Part shown: piece after piece, positions 4,672 to 5,070 of the stretch | Layout of the letters: each line of letters begins with the position of its first letter | Numbering within the stretch: the stretch's first letter is position 1 | Assembly: GCA_947624455.1 (NCBI GenBank) | Contig: CANQKL010000126.1 | Span: forward strand, 1 to 5,070 | Reading direction: 5' to 3' | Source: an uncultured Clostridia bacterium | GTDB taxonomy: Bacteria; Bacillota; Clostridia; UMGS1883 | DNA length: 5,070 nucleotides | Position numbers and translations under genes: made by a program | Notes under the pieces: model-generated | What the model saw: only the letters and a program-made list of their open reading frames with translations | Told to the model about the DNA's origin: nothing | The model's database searches: none

Positions 4672-5070
4672 ATGAGTAAGGTAATATCTGTGAAAAAGCT
4701 CCTTGCAGTCCTTGTTGCGCTTGCGATGACAGCGGCTCTGGTACCTGCGGCCTTTGCCGCCGGGAACGCCACTATATCTATCATTGATTGCACGGTCGTT
4801 GACGACTTAATAGAGCTTGAGATAAATATCAGCGGTCTGTCCAGCGACACCCACGTGATATCCATGGTTACGGAGGCCGCCAAGGGGATTAACTATAACA
4901 ACGCTGTGGCCATCCAGTACACCCACTACAAAAGCACCGACCGTCAGGTTACGATAGACATCGGTATGCCTGACCTCCTTGAAACGGGCTATTACAATGT
5001 TTCTGTAGGTTCTCCCGACGCGCCCGTTGTTCAGTCTATGTACATAGCCTATGTCAGCGTGCCTGACAGA
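4672..5070 (+). CDS. Second secreted beta-rich protein, 3' end beyond the window
   Basis: The frame is open from 4672 to the right edge (133 codons, no stop). The ATG at 4672 is chosen because GGAG at 4661-4664 is 7 nt away; another in-frame ATG at 4666 is only 1 nt from it. A typical signal peptide is present: Lys3, Lys8 and Lys9, hydrophobic 10-24, and cleavage after AFA29. The mature part alternates hydrophobic and polar residues (ATISIIDC, LIELEINISGL, QVTIDIGMP, GYYNVSVGSP, YIAYVSVP), which suggests an Ig- or FN3-like beta-sandwich, with a single Cys at 40 in IIDCTVVDD. No known domain is recognised. The 20-nt gap from the preceding secreted-protein gene, with no promoter or terminator between, indicates co-transcription and perhaps a shared extracellular structure. 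Any anchor or repeat region would be in the missing C-terminal part. Confidence 0.85.
   Translation, partial: MSKVISVKKLLAVLVALAMTAALVPAAFAAGNATISIIDCTVVDDLIELEINISGLSSDTHVISMVTEAAKGINYNNAVAIQYTHYKSTDRQVTIDIGMPDLLETGYYNVSVGSPDAPVVQSMYIAYVSVPDR

Noticed and set aside
4632..4883. 83-codon open frame on the - strand
   Set aside because: Overlaps the supported secreted-protein start on the other strand; Ser/Thr/Ala-rich product with no recognisable feature.

Overview
The window looks like a chromosomal segment of an endospore-forming Clostridia-type Firmicute, possibly an Oscillospiraceae-like gut or anaerobic lineage. The pointers are a sporulation sigma factor of the SigK type, strong AGGAGG-type ribosome binding sites, LysM-rich envelope proteins, moderately GC-rich genes and a very AT-rich intergenic stretch. 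The family placement is inference; the Firmicute and spore-former call is better supported.

Left part (1-1922, + strand): the 3' part of sigK (cut by the window edge), then rnhA (RNase HI) 15 nt downstream, then a gene for a protein with three LysM domains and a YkuD-type L,D-transpeptidase domain. The third gene starts at 1062. It has its own compact control region: a TTGACA box, an 18-bp spacer that is exactly one arm of a perfect 18-bp inverted repeat, a TATTAT -10 lying in the loop, and the Shine-Dalgarno sequence in the other arm. The same bases also fit a SigK-type promoter, and the protein lacks a signal peptide. A mother-cell or spore cell-wall role under the neighbouring SigK is therefore attractive, but inferred.

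Middle (1944-3020, - strand): a convergent gene, only 21 nt from the transpeptidase gene, encodes a secreted protein. It has a signal peptide, two recently duplicated LysM domains, a third diverged LysM, and a C-terminal His-rich domain that I cannot name with certainty. Its start is a TTG with a good ribosome binding site. Just upstream, an extended -10 overlaps a TGTTAC-N5-TGTTAC direct repeat that matches the published WalR (YycF) box.

Right part: about 450 nt without a gene (3021-3469) is strongly AT-rich in its right half and carries two good + strand promoters and several dyads. They lead to two tandem genes for secreted proteins of unknown function: a 393-residue protein with an acidic N-terminal segment and a jelly-roll, CBM-like region, and a second exported beta-rich protein that runs off the right edge. 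The layout suggests a well-expressed surface or extracellular module.

No RNA gene, CRISPR array, transposon or phage gene was seen. The points most worth following are the promoter/hairpin/SD overlap at 1013-1064, the WalR-like box in front of a LysM gene, the His-rich C-terminal domain, and the two-gene secreted module at the right.
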